From the IMG/VR virus record IMGVR_UViG_3300044612_002233, positions 56,028-120,027 of that record: 64,000 nucleotides of DNA. One strand, given 5' to 3'. The notes under the pieces are model-generated. The model saw only the letters and a list, made by a program, of their open reading frames with translations. It made no database searches and had not been told where the DNA came from. Of this stretch, positions 21,601-29,289 are shown in pieces; the stretch's first letter is position 1; every line of letters starts with the position of its first letter. This DNA comes from a virus. The position numbers were made by a program, and so were the translations under genes.

Positions 21601-22536
21601 TGTTGGAAGTAAATTAATAGCATAAAAAGTATTTGACGCTGTTGAGGCGTATAACATACCAGAGTTTTTATCTATTGCAATATCGCCCAGTGTATTGTCT
21701 GTATCTAAAATAGGTAATGAAATATTCCATGTTTGTTTTCCTGTTGCTGTTGGCACATTACTTGATCCTGCATAGGAGAATGATATTTTGTTCAGAGTTT
21801 TTGTACCCTCTGTAAAATACCAATAGCCACTAGCATAATAATCTGCATTTCCTATAGATGTAGTTAAATAAGTATTTGATGAAGCTATATAAGCTAGTTG
21901 TGGACTGGTTGAGTTCGTATTCCACCAATACAATCCAGAAGGATCACTTTCATAGCCATTAAAGGTAAAATAAATCTGATCCTTGTCAAAATTATAAGCC
22001 AAAGCATTACAGGGGCTTTTCTGAAAAGTTGTTCCTGTGCCAAAAACTAAAGAACAAGCTCTTCTTTCTGGTATTACTTCAAAAAATAAATTTGTTTCTG
22101 TAATTCCATAAATTCTGGATTGTGGTAAAGTATCAGAAGCTGATGATCCGCTGACTGTAACAAAATTAGGTAAGTTTAGCGGGTTGCTGGTTGAGAATAC
22201 TCTAAATCCAATATCTTTTTTAAGAGTAAATGAGTTATAATTATTCTGATTATGTATACCAATATTATTAGAAGTATCATATTTGGAGATAGTTCCACTA
22301 TTCGAACTAAATGATCCTCCCAAAACTATTTTCGATGAGCTATAATTGTACTCTGGATTATATCCACTAAAACTAACATTATTTTCAATCCATTCAGCAA
22401 CATTTCCACTTTGATCATAAGTTCCATAATAACTAGGAGAGCCATTGAATCCAACAGCACTAACATTACCAGTAGCAGCATTCCAAATTACACAATTGTT
22501 ATAATTAGCCTTATTAAGACCAGGTATATCCAGCAT
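18622..22536 (-). CDS. Adhesin: permuted FGE-like domain with insertions, Thr/Pro array, two FN3-like domains
   Basis: The 1,304-residue protein opens with the C-terminal part of an FGE/SUMF1-like fold: YYGTYDQSGNVAEW (36-49), GGSF (73-76), GFR (110-112). FVTVSG (125-130) follows, and then an insertion of about 250 residues with WD/propeller-like strands. The N-terminal part of the fold comes next: ALEVTNQQYVDFLN (about 410-423), AMRYCNWLHN (about 502) and REWYKAAYY (about 550). YNYATQSNNAP appears near 657 after a second insertion. A Thr/Pro array (about 885-1035) leads to two fibronectin III-like domains at the C-terminus. AAAGGA precedes the ATG. It is a paralogue of the next gene downstream. 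Probably a tail-tip adhesin; no catalytic cysteine pair was found. Confidence 0.85.
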   Translation of the reverse strand: MLDIPGLNKANYNNCVIWNAATGNVSAVGFNGSPSYYGTYDQSGNVAEWIENNVSFSGYNPEYNYSSSKIVLGGSFSSNSGTISKYDTSNNIGIHNQNNYNSFTLKKDIGFRVFSTSNPLNLPNFVTVSGSSASDTLPQSRIYGITETNLFFEVIPERRACSLVFGTGTTFQKSPCNALAYNFDKDQIYFTFNGYESDPSGLYWWNTNSTSPQLAYIASSNTYLTTSIGNADYYASGYWYFTEGTKTLNKISFSYAGSSNVPTATGKQTWNISLPILDTDNTLGDIAIDKNSGMLYASTASNTFYAINLLPTTTGGSPVFIKNAQLSGPGSSPAILQLAINYDGSILYGHHRDRKEWYTIDKDIYSEYFGKISILKTVDNSTNFLTPGFRDIAGNYPFIIRSISSNFKASALEVTNQQYVDFLNSVDPSGLLADESDYSNSYGQLASRNSGLLYHSIMSNTTYGGIGFDYNDVAGSKYAVLQNMGNKPVNYVSAFMAMRYCNWLHNRVDNANTKIIDTGAYDFVSSPSVGVDGIQFDISRSANARYYLPSRREWYKAAYYSDNLNDVQKWSYTNGNPFEDSATLPVQNLESVIPVTTGWKILKNGAWSTVTSINYDDPITTNITISPGIFNMSTNSFENPGVFDFYSIIPSGFYNYATQSNNAPSCSDIDPYGNGPTPQNVGHLVTFTNLIPGNKYVAYFTLSEESPYTATIDKPIVAFIASSTTEQIMVQITKYWPMKMLVLTSKLMNSSDIIVSGGQAVQDGINGIYYLSTTTDSNGSYFYSKDGKNSYPRIGLTTLAAYPYTTYWAFQKSTAGGEDFLYYIMNPAYPDPPISNTWLDGDYTNTLGIISSSIPLPRVFYQNNTVVKCDSLSNDCEIGATRLPMVTRTVTKTPYPTRTVTPTVTRTVTPTITVTPTITSTVTPTATVTSTNTPTPSVTSTLTPTPTITITTTPTVTQTVSTTQTITPTITVTPTETVTPTVTSTVTPTITVTPTNTQTPTVTPTITVSPSFTPTTTPTVTSTVTVTPTMTISPSMRNDRLLSDSANAPSNFVMQSYQDSALLTWKTPLDTTVDSIPLYGYSYGVYLGNSSNSSIFDSTFQWAKNDLPFSSVASIQNYTYSWPVDLSSMRYYRNPPVDLNNRPVYIRLFSRYISYNFGFNQDPRTIAGMINAGWYRWNPNNDTANPCAPNILSATGGDLQAAITWSHPTQTLLVPGISLTLYGYVAVMYVDLSTNIFFSSRQISATETSYTFGSHFPVGLGNYKARVYALYSPVNINGSDPAGAGYSIVSAPSQTVTFSVTNNF
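19432..19884 (-). repeat. Thr/Pro low-complexity array of the FN3 adhesin
   Basis: This encodes about 150 residues of VTPT, ITVTPT and similar units. It links the permuted FGE-like part to the C-terminal fibronectin III-like domains. Its unit is the same as in the arrays at 16530-17716 and 60004-60270, which shows reuse of one linker type in otherwise different proteins. Confidence 0.85.
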
Positions 22537-22556
22537 TATTAATTTCCTTTATTTTT

Positions 22557-25271
22557 TTAAATACACTCAGGACCACATTTTACTGCAAGATAGTCCATAG
22601 CCTCCAAGGCATTGCTAGTATTAGTTAGTTTAAACTGTATAACAGCCTGACTCTGATTTTCTAAATTAATATTAGCAACAGTTAATAAATTAGCTTGTCC
22701 ACTATTCTGAAATACAATATTACCACTACTCGGAGTTAGTGTGATAGCAGGAGATGCTGAAATGAATCGATATGTATGATTATCTCCTGGCATAGCATTA
22801 CTAACATTAACAGATAATAGCTTTGTTCCAGAGCAGCAACCAACTGGTAGTGTTAATACTGGAGATCCAGAGAATGAAACAATATAATCTGTTATAGGTA
22901 AGCAATTATTACAATTTAATGTAAAATCATTACTATACGTTGTTATATTTGAGCAAGAGGTTTGTTGAACGCTCATGTTCAAAGTTATAAACTTATTCTT
23001 TGATCCATCGTATAATGAATTTTCTTTATAGACTAGGATAGTATCTCTAGTGTCGGTAGCGCATGATCCACTAGGGTAACAGAACCCAATGTCTGTTTTG
23101 ATAACTCTAGAGTCAGAAGTTGCCACAAATTCACCAGATTGTCTTGAAACAACAACCGGCCAATTACTATCAACACGAGCAAAATTGTATTTATACGTTT
23201 CTCCAGGAATAAGATTATTTAGTCTAGAGTTTAAAACATAAGTATTATTACCGAAAGTATCCAATACAGCATTAGAGTCTTGAATAATCTCAAGCTTCTT
23301 TAGACAATTATCACAAGAAACTCTACATTCATTACTTTGTGCTATTGAATCATTACAACCAGTTTCTTTAATTTCTAGTCTTAGTTTCACATTTCTATCA
23401 ATTGCTCCAAAATTCGTTGAACAAGTTGGATCTAATGAATATGGAATAACATTTGCTGTTCCATTAGGACATGTTCCTGTTGATGGGCAGAATGTTAATC
23501 TGCTAGTTAAACTTTCAAAAGTTGAATTAGCTTTAATTACTCCACTCATTGGATATAGTATTGCTGGCCAATTAGCTCCAGCACCCTTAAACTCATAACT
23601 ATAATACGATCCTGGAACAAGATTACTAACATCTGCTAGAACATCAATATAATTTGTTCCATAGTTAAGAGAAAGATTCTTTGGTATTGTAGCATCTAGT
23701 ATTGGTAAGCAGTTTTCGCAAGAGGCTGTTAACTCATTACTGTAAATAGTTTCAGCATCATAGTTAATTGGATCAACCATTAGTCTCAATTTAATATTTC
23801 TACTAATATATCCTGCTCTTGTAATACATGAAGAGTCAATGGTATAATCGAGAACATCAGGATCAGAACTAGGACAAATACCGGTTGATTTGCAGAAAGA
23901 TAATTTGGCGGGGATTGACATTGATGTTGTTGTTGGAGTTAATAGTCCGCTCATTGGAGAGATTGTTACAGGCCAATTAGCATCAACAGCCTCAAAAACA
24001 TATCTGTATTGTGAATTTGGAATAAGATTCAGTATGTCTGCATTAAATACATACTTATCATTTCCTTGTGTTAAATTCAAAGAGTTTGGAATAGACGCTC
24101 TTGGTTTGGACACACAGTCATTACAAAAAATACTTAATTCATTACTATAGGTTGATTCATTATTAGAAGATTGTTTAATTCTGAGTTTTATTCTTGCTGT
24201 TTTGTCTAATAGTCCAAAGTTGATATCTGATGATACATTGGTTGTGTATGCTAAGACTCCATTAACTCCACTTGGGCACAAGCCTGTTGATGGACATAAT
24301 GTTAGTTTAACAGGAATAGACGCCACTTTATCTGTGGCTACCATTGTGCCACTTTGTGGCTGCACTAAGACTGGCCAATTAGCTCTGACACTACTAAATT
24401 CATATGAATATTCTTGTCCAACAATAAGATTATCTAAAGCAACATCAAAACTACTATAAGTATCACCAGCATTAAGATCAATTACAGAAGGTAACACAGC
24501 ATGAGTTTTTGGTAAACAGTCATTACAGAGCACGGAAAAGGACGATGATGAGCTAGCTTGTGGAGATTGTGCTTTTTCAACTGGCTCAACTACTAGGTTA
24601 ATAACAGAATATCTATCTTCTCTATCTATACTATTTGAAGTATCAACATAGTTTAAAACTTTATCATCAGCTTCTAAGCAGACATTGGAAGATGAACAGA
24701 ATGATAGTAGACTAGTTATATTAGCATATTCATTTGAGGCTTTAATGACTCCTGATCTTGGAACTATCTTTACTGGCCAATTTCCTCCAGCTCCTTCAAA
24801 AGAGTATGTATATGATTGATTTGGTATTAATCCATTAATCTCTGATGTTATGCTTGTTGAATTTCCATCTTCTGGATTAAATGACATAGAGTCTGTTCTA
24901 ATTGATAGTTGAGGAGCACATTCATCACATTCAACAATACATGGATGTGTATATATAACTTCATTAACATTATCATATTCTGTAATAGATAATCCAAGAA
25001 CACTATATAAACTCTTTGGTCCAACAGCTAATCCTGGATCACTGATTTTTGTCTGTGGAGTATTGAAGAATACATTAGCATCAGAAGCTGGACATTCTCC
25101 AGTTGTTGAGCAAAAATATACATATGTTTTGACATTACTAGGATAAAATACTCCTGATAGTGGAGTTACTCTAACTGGCCAATTTCCACCATTATTAGTA
25201 AATTTAAATCTATATTTATTATTTGGATTTAATCCACTAACATTAACATCAATTGTTTTAATTGTTGACAT
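22557..25271 (-). CDS. NWP-repeat fibre protein (six full repeats plus one degenerate)
   Basis: The 904-residue protein is six tandem copies of a roughly 134-residue unit followed by one degenerate unit. Each full unit contains NLIPGxxYxYxF, a strictly placed NWP(V/A), PxSG about four residues later, FCxSTGxCP or a close variant, and a closing CxxC (CNDC, CENC, CDNC). The plus-strand marks of the NWP codons lie at 25177, 24775, 24373, 23971, 23566 and 23158, a period of 402 bases or slightly more. I do not recognise the family. The strand pattern suggests an Ig- or FN3-like beta sandwich stabilised by disulfides or metal. No signal peptide or enzyme motif is seen. AAAGGT precedes the ATG. It probably forms a long rod or fibre at the tail tip (inference). 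Confidence 0.85.
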   Translation of the reverse strand: MSTIKTIDVNVSGLNPNNKYRFKFTNNGGNWPVRVTPLSGVFYPSNVKTYVYFCSTTGECPASDANVFFNTPQTKISDPGLAVGPKSLYSVLGLSITEYDNVNEVIYTHPCIVECDECAPQLSIRTDSMSFNPEDGNSTSITSEINGLIPNQSYTYSFEGAGGNWPVKIVPRSGVIKASNEYANITSLLSFCSSSNVCLEADDKVLNYVDTSNSIDREDRYSVINLVVEPVEKAQSPQASSSSSFSVLCNDCLPKTHAVLPSVIDLNAGDTYSSFDVALDNLIVGQEYSYEFSSVRANWPVLVQPQSGTMVATDKVASIPVKLTLCPSTGLCPSGVNGVLAYTTNVSSDINFGLLDKTARIKLRIKQSSNNESTYSNELSIFCNDCVSKPRASIPNSLNLTQGNDKYVFNADILNLIPNSQYRYVFEAVDANWPVTISPMSGLLTPTTTSMSIPAKLSFCKSTGICPSSDPDVLDYTIDSSCITRAGYISRNIKLRLMVDPINYDAETIYSNELTASCENCLPILDATIPKNLSLNYGTNYIDVLADVSNLVPGSYYSYEFKGAGANWPAILYPMSGVIKANSTFESLTSRLTFCPSTGTCPNGTANVIPYSLDPTCSTNFGAIDRNVKLRLEIKETGCNDSIAQSNECRVSCDNCLKKLEIIQDSNAVLDTFGNNTYVLNSRLNNLIPGETYKYNFARVDSNWPVVVSRQSGEFVATSDSRVIKTDIGFCYPSGSCATDTRDTILVYKENSLYDGSKNKFITLNMSVQQTSCSNITTYSNDFTLNCNNCLPITDYIVSFSGSPVLTLPVGCCSGTKLLSVNVSNAMPGDNHTYRFISASPAITLTPSSGNIVFQNSGQANLLTVANINLENQSQAVIQFKLTNTSNALEAMDYLAVKCGPECI

Positions 25272-25295
25272 TTATTTTACCTTTGTATATTGAGT

Positions 25296-26093
25296 TTAAC
25301 AGCTGGTTCCTTCACTGATAGTCACACCCACGCCAACATGACCACCGTTACTAGCACAATCTAAGCATCTGATTTTAACTATATTACTACGATGAATTAT
25401 ACTAGAACAATCTGGGTCACTAAGCAATAATCTGAATGATGTTTCGGTTTTATACCAATTTTTAGTTCCTGCATTATTCTTTATTGAATATGGCAATACT
25501 CCTATTTGTCCATTTGGACACGAACCTGTTGTGGCACAGAAGCCTCCGTATAGGCTAAGCACAGCATCTTTTTCGTGTGCATATATTTGACCGGTTGTTG
25601 CAGATAATGAGAACGGCCAATCTGAATCTAGTGCTTGTAGTGAATAATTATATAGTTTATTTGGGATTAAATTACTAAGAGTAATATTTATTTCGTGTTC
25701 AGTTTCTTTTTTAATTCCGGTATTGACCACATCAAATTTTATTTTTGGAAAACAACCAGTGCAAGTCACTTTAACCGAATCGCTTTTATATATATTTGAA
25801 GCATCGTTTACAGCATAAAACGACAATTGTATTTTACTAAATGGATCATCTCCAATATTACATAAACAATCATCATAAGCTAATAGACCATCACAGTCTA
25901 AACAGCCAGTTTTTGATAGGCAAAAATATACTGTAGCATCAATTGATGCTGTAGCGGATGTTGAGGTTATGGAACCACTAATTGGTGTTATTACTGTTGG
26001 CCAGTTTGACCCTATGCCATTAAAAACATAGTTATATTTTTCAAATGGAATTAGGCCATTTATTTGAGCCGAAATATCTATAGGATTAGGCAT
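25296..26093 (-). CDS. NWP-repeat protein, two repeats
   Basis: This 265-residue protein consists of two units of the same repeat as the following gene: NWP and DWP mark the cores, each followed by FCxxxTGxC and a closing CTGC or CLDC. The C-terminal tail is short and Gly-rich (CASNGGHVGVGVTISEG). AAAAAGGA lies eight bases upstream of the ATG. The flanking genes carry the same repeat, so the three proteins may assemble together or be paralogues made by duplication and splitting of one long gene. Function unknown; a tail fibre segment is the simplest reading. Confidence 0.8.
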   Translation of the reverse strand: MPNPIDISAQINGLIPFEKYNYVFNGIGSNWPTVITPISGSITSTSATASIDATVYFCLSKTGCLDCDGLLAYDDCLCNIGDDPFSKIQLSFYAVNDASNIYKSDSVKVTCTGCFPKIKFDVVNTGIKKETEHEINITLSNLIPNKLYNYSLQALDSDWPFSLSATTGQIYAHEKDAVLSLYGGFCATTGSCPNGQIGVLPYSIKNNAGTKNWYKTETSFRLLLSDPDCSSIIHRSNIVKIRCLDCASNGGHVGVGVTISEGTSC

Positions 26094-26119
26094 TTGATAT
26101 CCTTTTTAGTATGAATAAC

Positions 26120-26127
26120 TGTTTATA
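26120..26127 (-). promoter_or_regulatory. Weak candidate late promoter (TATAAACA)
   Basis: The minus strand reads TATAAACA in the 43-base gap before the two-repeat NWP gene, about 27 bases upstream of its ATG. It matches the T4-type late consensus TATAAATA at seven of eight positions. In such AT-rich DNA a single match of this quality can arise by chance. Confidence 0.2.
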
Positions 26128-26136
26128 CACCATATG

Positions 26137-27804
26137 TTATGGACTGCTAGGGGCTGCTCCTGGAGGAGTACGATCAATAACTATGCCAAGAGCTGCGCTA
26201 GCTATTCCCACATCTCCAGCTGAGTTTTTAATCCTGGCACTAATTGTATATTGACCATCATTTTTAACCGCATCTTCTGGAATAGCAACGTTATAGCCTC
26301 CGAGGAGATCGGGCTCTGCGGGTACTGTGGTGACTACACTATTATTAACTAAGATTTCTATAGTATCTGTATTCAGTAGATTTATAGTATTGGGTATACT
26401 GAGAGTAACAACTGGAGAAACAGCATTTGTTATATTGTCAGTATCACTTGATCCAGTGTCTGATGTTGCTACTAAATCAATAATAGCATCGGCTAAAGAA
26501 GGCACAGATGATGGAGGTTGAGCATCTGGCTGACCATCATCAATTGTTAAAGTCGCACCAGGGCCGCCTGCTCCATTAGAAGATAATGCTGGCTTTCTGT
26601 ATGTGACCACTAACGGATTACTATATGTAATCTCAGACGGACACGAATTAGAAACTAGTGTTGCTCTTAGCATAATATCATAGTCAATTGACCCTGTCCA
26701 AAATTTGGGATATGATGGTATGCTGTAATTATTAACACCATTTTGTCCAGGTTGACATATTCCTGTTGACTGGCAAAATAAAATCTTACTAGATATCTGA
26801 GGAACAGTAGTAATAGATTTTACGTCTATTGTTCCTGATGACGGTCCAATGAAAATAATTGGCCATTGGGAATTAATTGTTTCTATTTTGTACGAATATA
26901 TTTGATTTTTAAGCAAATTATTAATAGATAAATTAAATTCATACGATGCATTAACTGTTGTGTCTGTTGGTCTATTTACTATATTAGGAACAGAACTAGA
27001 TAGTGATATTGATGATTTTGGTAAACAATCCTTGCATCCTATGCTGAACTGATTGCTTATAGTTTCTGGACCATCAAAAGAGGTTGGGGTTATTGATAAT
27101 TCCATTATTGCATATTTATCACTATCTTTCGTAAATAAACATGGCTGTGGAAGATTATAATTTAGAGTATTAGAATCACAACTTCCGCTTGTTGGACAGA
27201 AAGTCACTCTTGCTTTAATTAAACCCGTTGGAGTTGATGGCTTTAGTATTCCGGATATTGCATTAACGCTAACTGGCCAATTAGCATCTACACTTTTAAA
27301 TACATATCTATACTCTTCATAAGGTTGTAAATTTTCTATCTGTGGATTAATAACTATAGAGTTACCATCTGCCAGAGTTAGTATTTCATTCTCTATACTT
27401 GATGGTATAACATTTGGCAAAAGTTTAGTAGCAGTACTCGTGAATCCGAGTAACGATCCTCCAATAGCTGGAATTTTTAATGGAATAGCAGATTCGTCTC
27501 TAACTATAAAATAATATGATGATCTTGGATCTAAAAATTCTAAATCAGAATCTGGATGTGGTGCGTATAGGTATCTTTTATTACCAAGCGAGTCTGATCC
27601 TTCTACTAGTTTTGTCCAAAATTTTGGAATTTTTCCATTAGCGCTTTGGCTGCTATATATAGCACTTATACTTTGAATGAATCGGTCATATTCTGCTCGT
27701 CCCTCATCTGTTAAATTTGCTGGAACAGTTTTCAATGACAGTCTTTGATTACCACTATAATATGTAATAAAAAATTGGCTATTTATAATCATGATATAGT
27801 CCAT
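26137..27804 (-). CDS. NWP-repeat protein with N-terminal domain and C-terminal Ig-like domain
   Basis: The 555-residue protein begins with a roughly 130-residue domain of unknown type (INSQFFITYYSGNQRLSL). Two NWP-type repeats follow (ANWPVSVNAISG and SQWPIIFIGPSSG, with FCPTSGSC and FCQSTGIC). The last about 110 residues form an Ig-like domain of the kind seen in bacterial adhesins: DTGSSDTDNITN, then ISARIKNSAGDVG and VIDRTPP. No clear ribosome binding site precedes the ATG at 27804; a second in-frame ATG four codons later is an alternative start. Probably a fibre or adhesin subunit that carries the repeat rod. The Ig-like call is moderately sure. Confidence 0.8.
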   Translation of the reverse strand: MDYIMIINSQFFITYYSGNQRLSLKTVPANLTDEGRAEYDRFIQSISAIYSSQSANGKIPKFWTKLVEGSDSLGNKRYLYAPHPDSDLEFLDPRSSYYFIVRDESAIPLKIPAIGGSLLGFTSTATKLLPNVIPSSIENEILTLADGNSIVINPQIENLQPYEEYRYVFKSVDANWPVSVNAISGILKPSTPTGLIKARVTFCPTSGSCDSNTLNYNLPQPCLFTKDSDKYAIMELSITPTSFDGPETISNQFSIGCKDCLPKSSISLSSSVPNIVNRPTDTTVNASYEFNLSINNLLKNQIYSYKIETINSQWPIIFIGPSSGTIDVKSITTVPQISSKILFCQSTGICQPGQNGVNNYSIPSYPKFWTGSIDYDIMLRATLVSNSCPSEITYSNPLVVTYRKPALSSNGAGGPGATLTIDDGQPDAQPPSSVPSLADAIIDLVATSDTGSSDTDNITNAVSPVVTLSIPNTINLLNTDTIEILVNNSVVTTVPAEPDLLGGYNVAIPEDAVKNDGQYTISARIKNSAGDVGIASAALGIVIDRTPPGAAPSSP

Positions 27805-27839
27805 TCATAAAGTTTATGTTGCATAATATTATTTACACC

Positions 27840-28724
27840 CTATGTAAAATCTGATATTGGAATAGTATCCCCAATAACTCTGCCGCCCGCTTTTAATAAA
27901 CAAACAGAAGGTATTGGCTGTGGTGATTCTGGCGAACCCAATAGGGCCGTATTTTTAACAGGTAACAGAACAACGGTGTCCTGGTTTTGCGCTGGATTTT
28001 CTAATATGAATTTTACTATTACTTGATCTCTTACAATATATGTCCAATTATTATTATAGTCTAATGCAGTATATACTGATGAGGCATTGTTATAAACCAG
28101 ATTCGTTGGGTCGATACAACCAATAGCAGTGACGAAGGAAAATGTTCCAGAATATGATTGATTTGCTACGAAATTAACAACCTTGTTAAGCTCAATTAAG
28201 GTATTAGAAATTAAACTTTTAACAAAATATGTTTCTGTGGTTGGTATTCCTGGGCCAGTAACTGTTGATCCTAGTGTTATTGATGAACTTGCTCCTGTTG
28301 TATCCGTTATTTGTATAATTGATCCTCCGTTAGGACCAATCCCTCCAGAAGAAGTTGACAAAAGAAGGGTGCCAGCAACACTAGCTTTTGATTCTGGTGA
28401 ACATATTATTAATAAATAATCAGTATATAATACATTATTTTTTGTATCTTTTATCGTTAATCTTAATAAAGTTTTCGTTTGTATTTTCTGTAATGCCTTA
28501 ACTTTCATAAAAATTTTTGGAACCAAACTTGCTGAACCCTGAATAGAATAAGATCCTGATGGAGGCTCAAAAGTTATTGTGGTTGGCGGATTTTTAGGTA
28601 GGTTAATTGGAGTATCAAAATATAATACATACTCTGTTTGTTTTTTTATAGAAGATGGGATAGGGAAATATACAATAAATCCCTTTTGCCCTTCTTCTAA
28701 TGAATAATTTTGTGTTGTAATCAT
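27840..28724 (-). CDS. Tail-tip protein with degenerate NWP-type repeat
   Basis: This 294-residue protein has an N-terminal region (about 20-110) that aligns by eye with the NWP repeats (TEYVLYFDT, then FEPPSGSY, and a closing IIC), but it lacks the NWP tripeptide and the cysteine pairs. The remainder is beta-rich with no motif that I recognise. It starts one base after the TAA of the previous gene, with no strong ribosome binding site, so it is probably translated by coupling. Function unknown; structural by context. Confidence 0.75.
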   Translation of the reverse strand: MITTQNYSLEEGQKGFIVYFPIPSSIKKQTEYVLYFDTPINLPKNPPTTITFEPPSGSYSIQGSASLVPKIFMKVKALQKIQTKTLLRLTIKDTKNNVLYTDYLLIICSPESKASVAGTLLLSTSSGGIGPNGGSIIQITDTTGASSSITLGSTVTGPGIPTTETYFVKSLISNTLIELNKVVNFVANQSYSGTFSFVTAIGCIDPTNLVYNNASSVYTALDYNNNWTYIVRDQVIVKFILENPAQNQDTVVLLPVKNTALLGSPESPQPIPSVCLLKAGGRVIGDTIPISDFT

Positions 28725-28725
28725 A

Positions 28726-29289
28726 TTATATTGTTTCTGATTGACATTTAATTGTTACTATTTTTTCAAGTAATTTTTTATTATTCTGCGTTACTGATAT
28801 TACTGAAAATTTAAAGATACTAATATTTTGTTGATTATTGAGAATGGCTAAATTAATTGGAAGAATTGCTCTTCTTACAGAAATAGTTTCATTAGTAGTA
28901 GTTCCTGGTTTAGGAATAGTATAATCAGAATACTTGGCATCTTGTATTATTATGTCTTCTATATTGGTATTCGTAGTTAACTCAACAAATTCAAAACTAT
29001 ATTTATATGGTTCTGGTTTTAATTGTGTAATTTCAAACTCTAATATGGCGCCTAAACAACAATAATTCTCTATACTATCATTAGCAATGAGGTTATTTTC
29101 ATAGTATGTCTTAATAGTTGGTATTGGATCAAAGCATACCGGCTGACTAACAAATTCAACAACTGATCCGTCTGTGAGTTTTGTATATAGTTTTCCAGTA
29201 ACACTATTCATTACTAATTCACCAATTGATATCTGATCTGTGCTTGGAAATCCATCACCTTGCTCGTCTCTTTTAAATAATAGTTTCAT
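28726..29289 (-). CDS. Small fibre protein with phage-fibre N-terminus
   Basis: I chose the ATG at 29289, which overlaps the TGA of the previous gene (ATGA) and has GGAG about ten bases upstream. An ATG three codons earlier is only one base from the same GGAG and is unlikely. The 187-residue product starts with a motif common at the N-termini of phage tail fibres (LLFKRDEQGD, then GELVMNSVTGKLYTKLTDGS), which probably attaches the protein to the tail. A degenerate NWP-type unit follows (EITQLKPEPYKYSFEF, ending in VTIKC). A role as a fibre attachment segment is inferred. Confidence 0.75.
   Translation of the reverse strand: MKLLFKRDEQGDGFPSTDQISIGELVMNSVTGKLYTKLTDGSVVEFVSQPVCFDPIPTIKTYYENNLIANDSIENYCCLGAILEFEITQLKPEPYKYSFEFVELTTNTNIEDIIIQDAKYSDYTIPKPGTTTNETISVRRAILPINLAILNNQQNISIFKFSVISVTQNNKKLLEKIVTIKCQSETI

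Noticed and set aside
22557-25271. CRISPR-like regular spacing
   Set aside because: The 402-base period reflects protein repeats in one coding frame; there are no short identical repeats with unique spacers.
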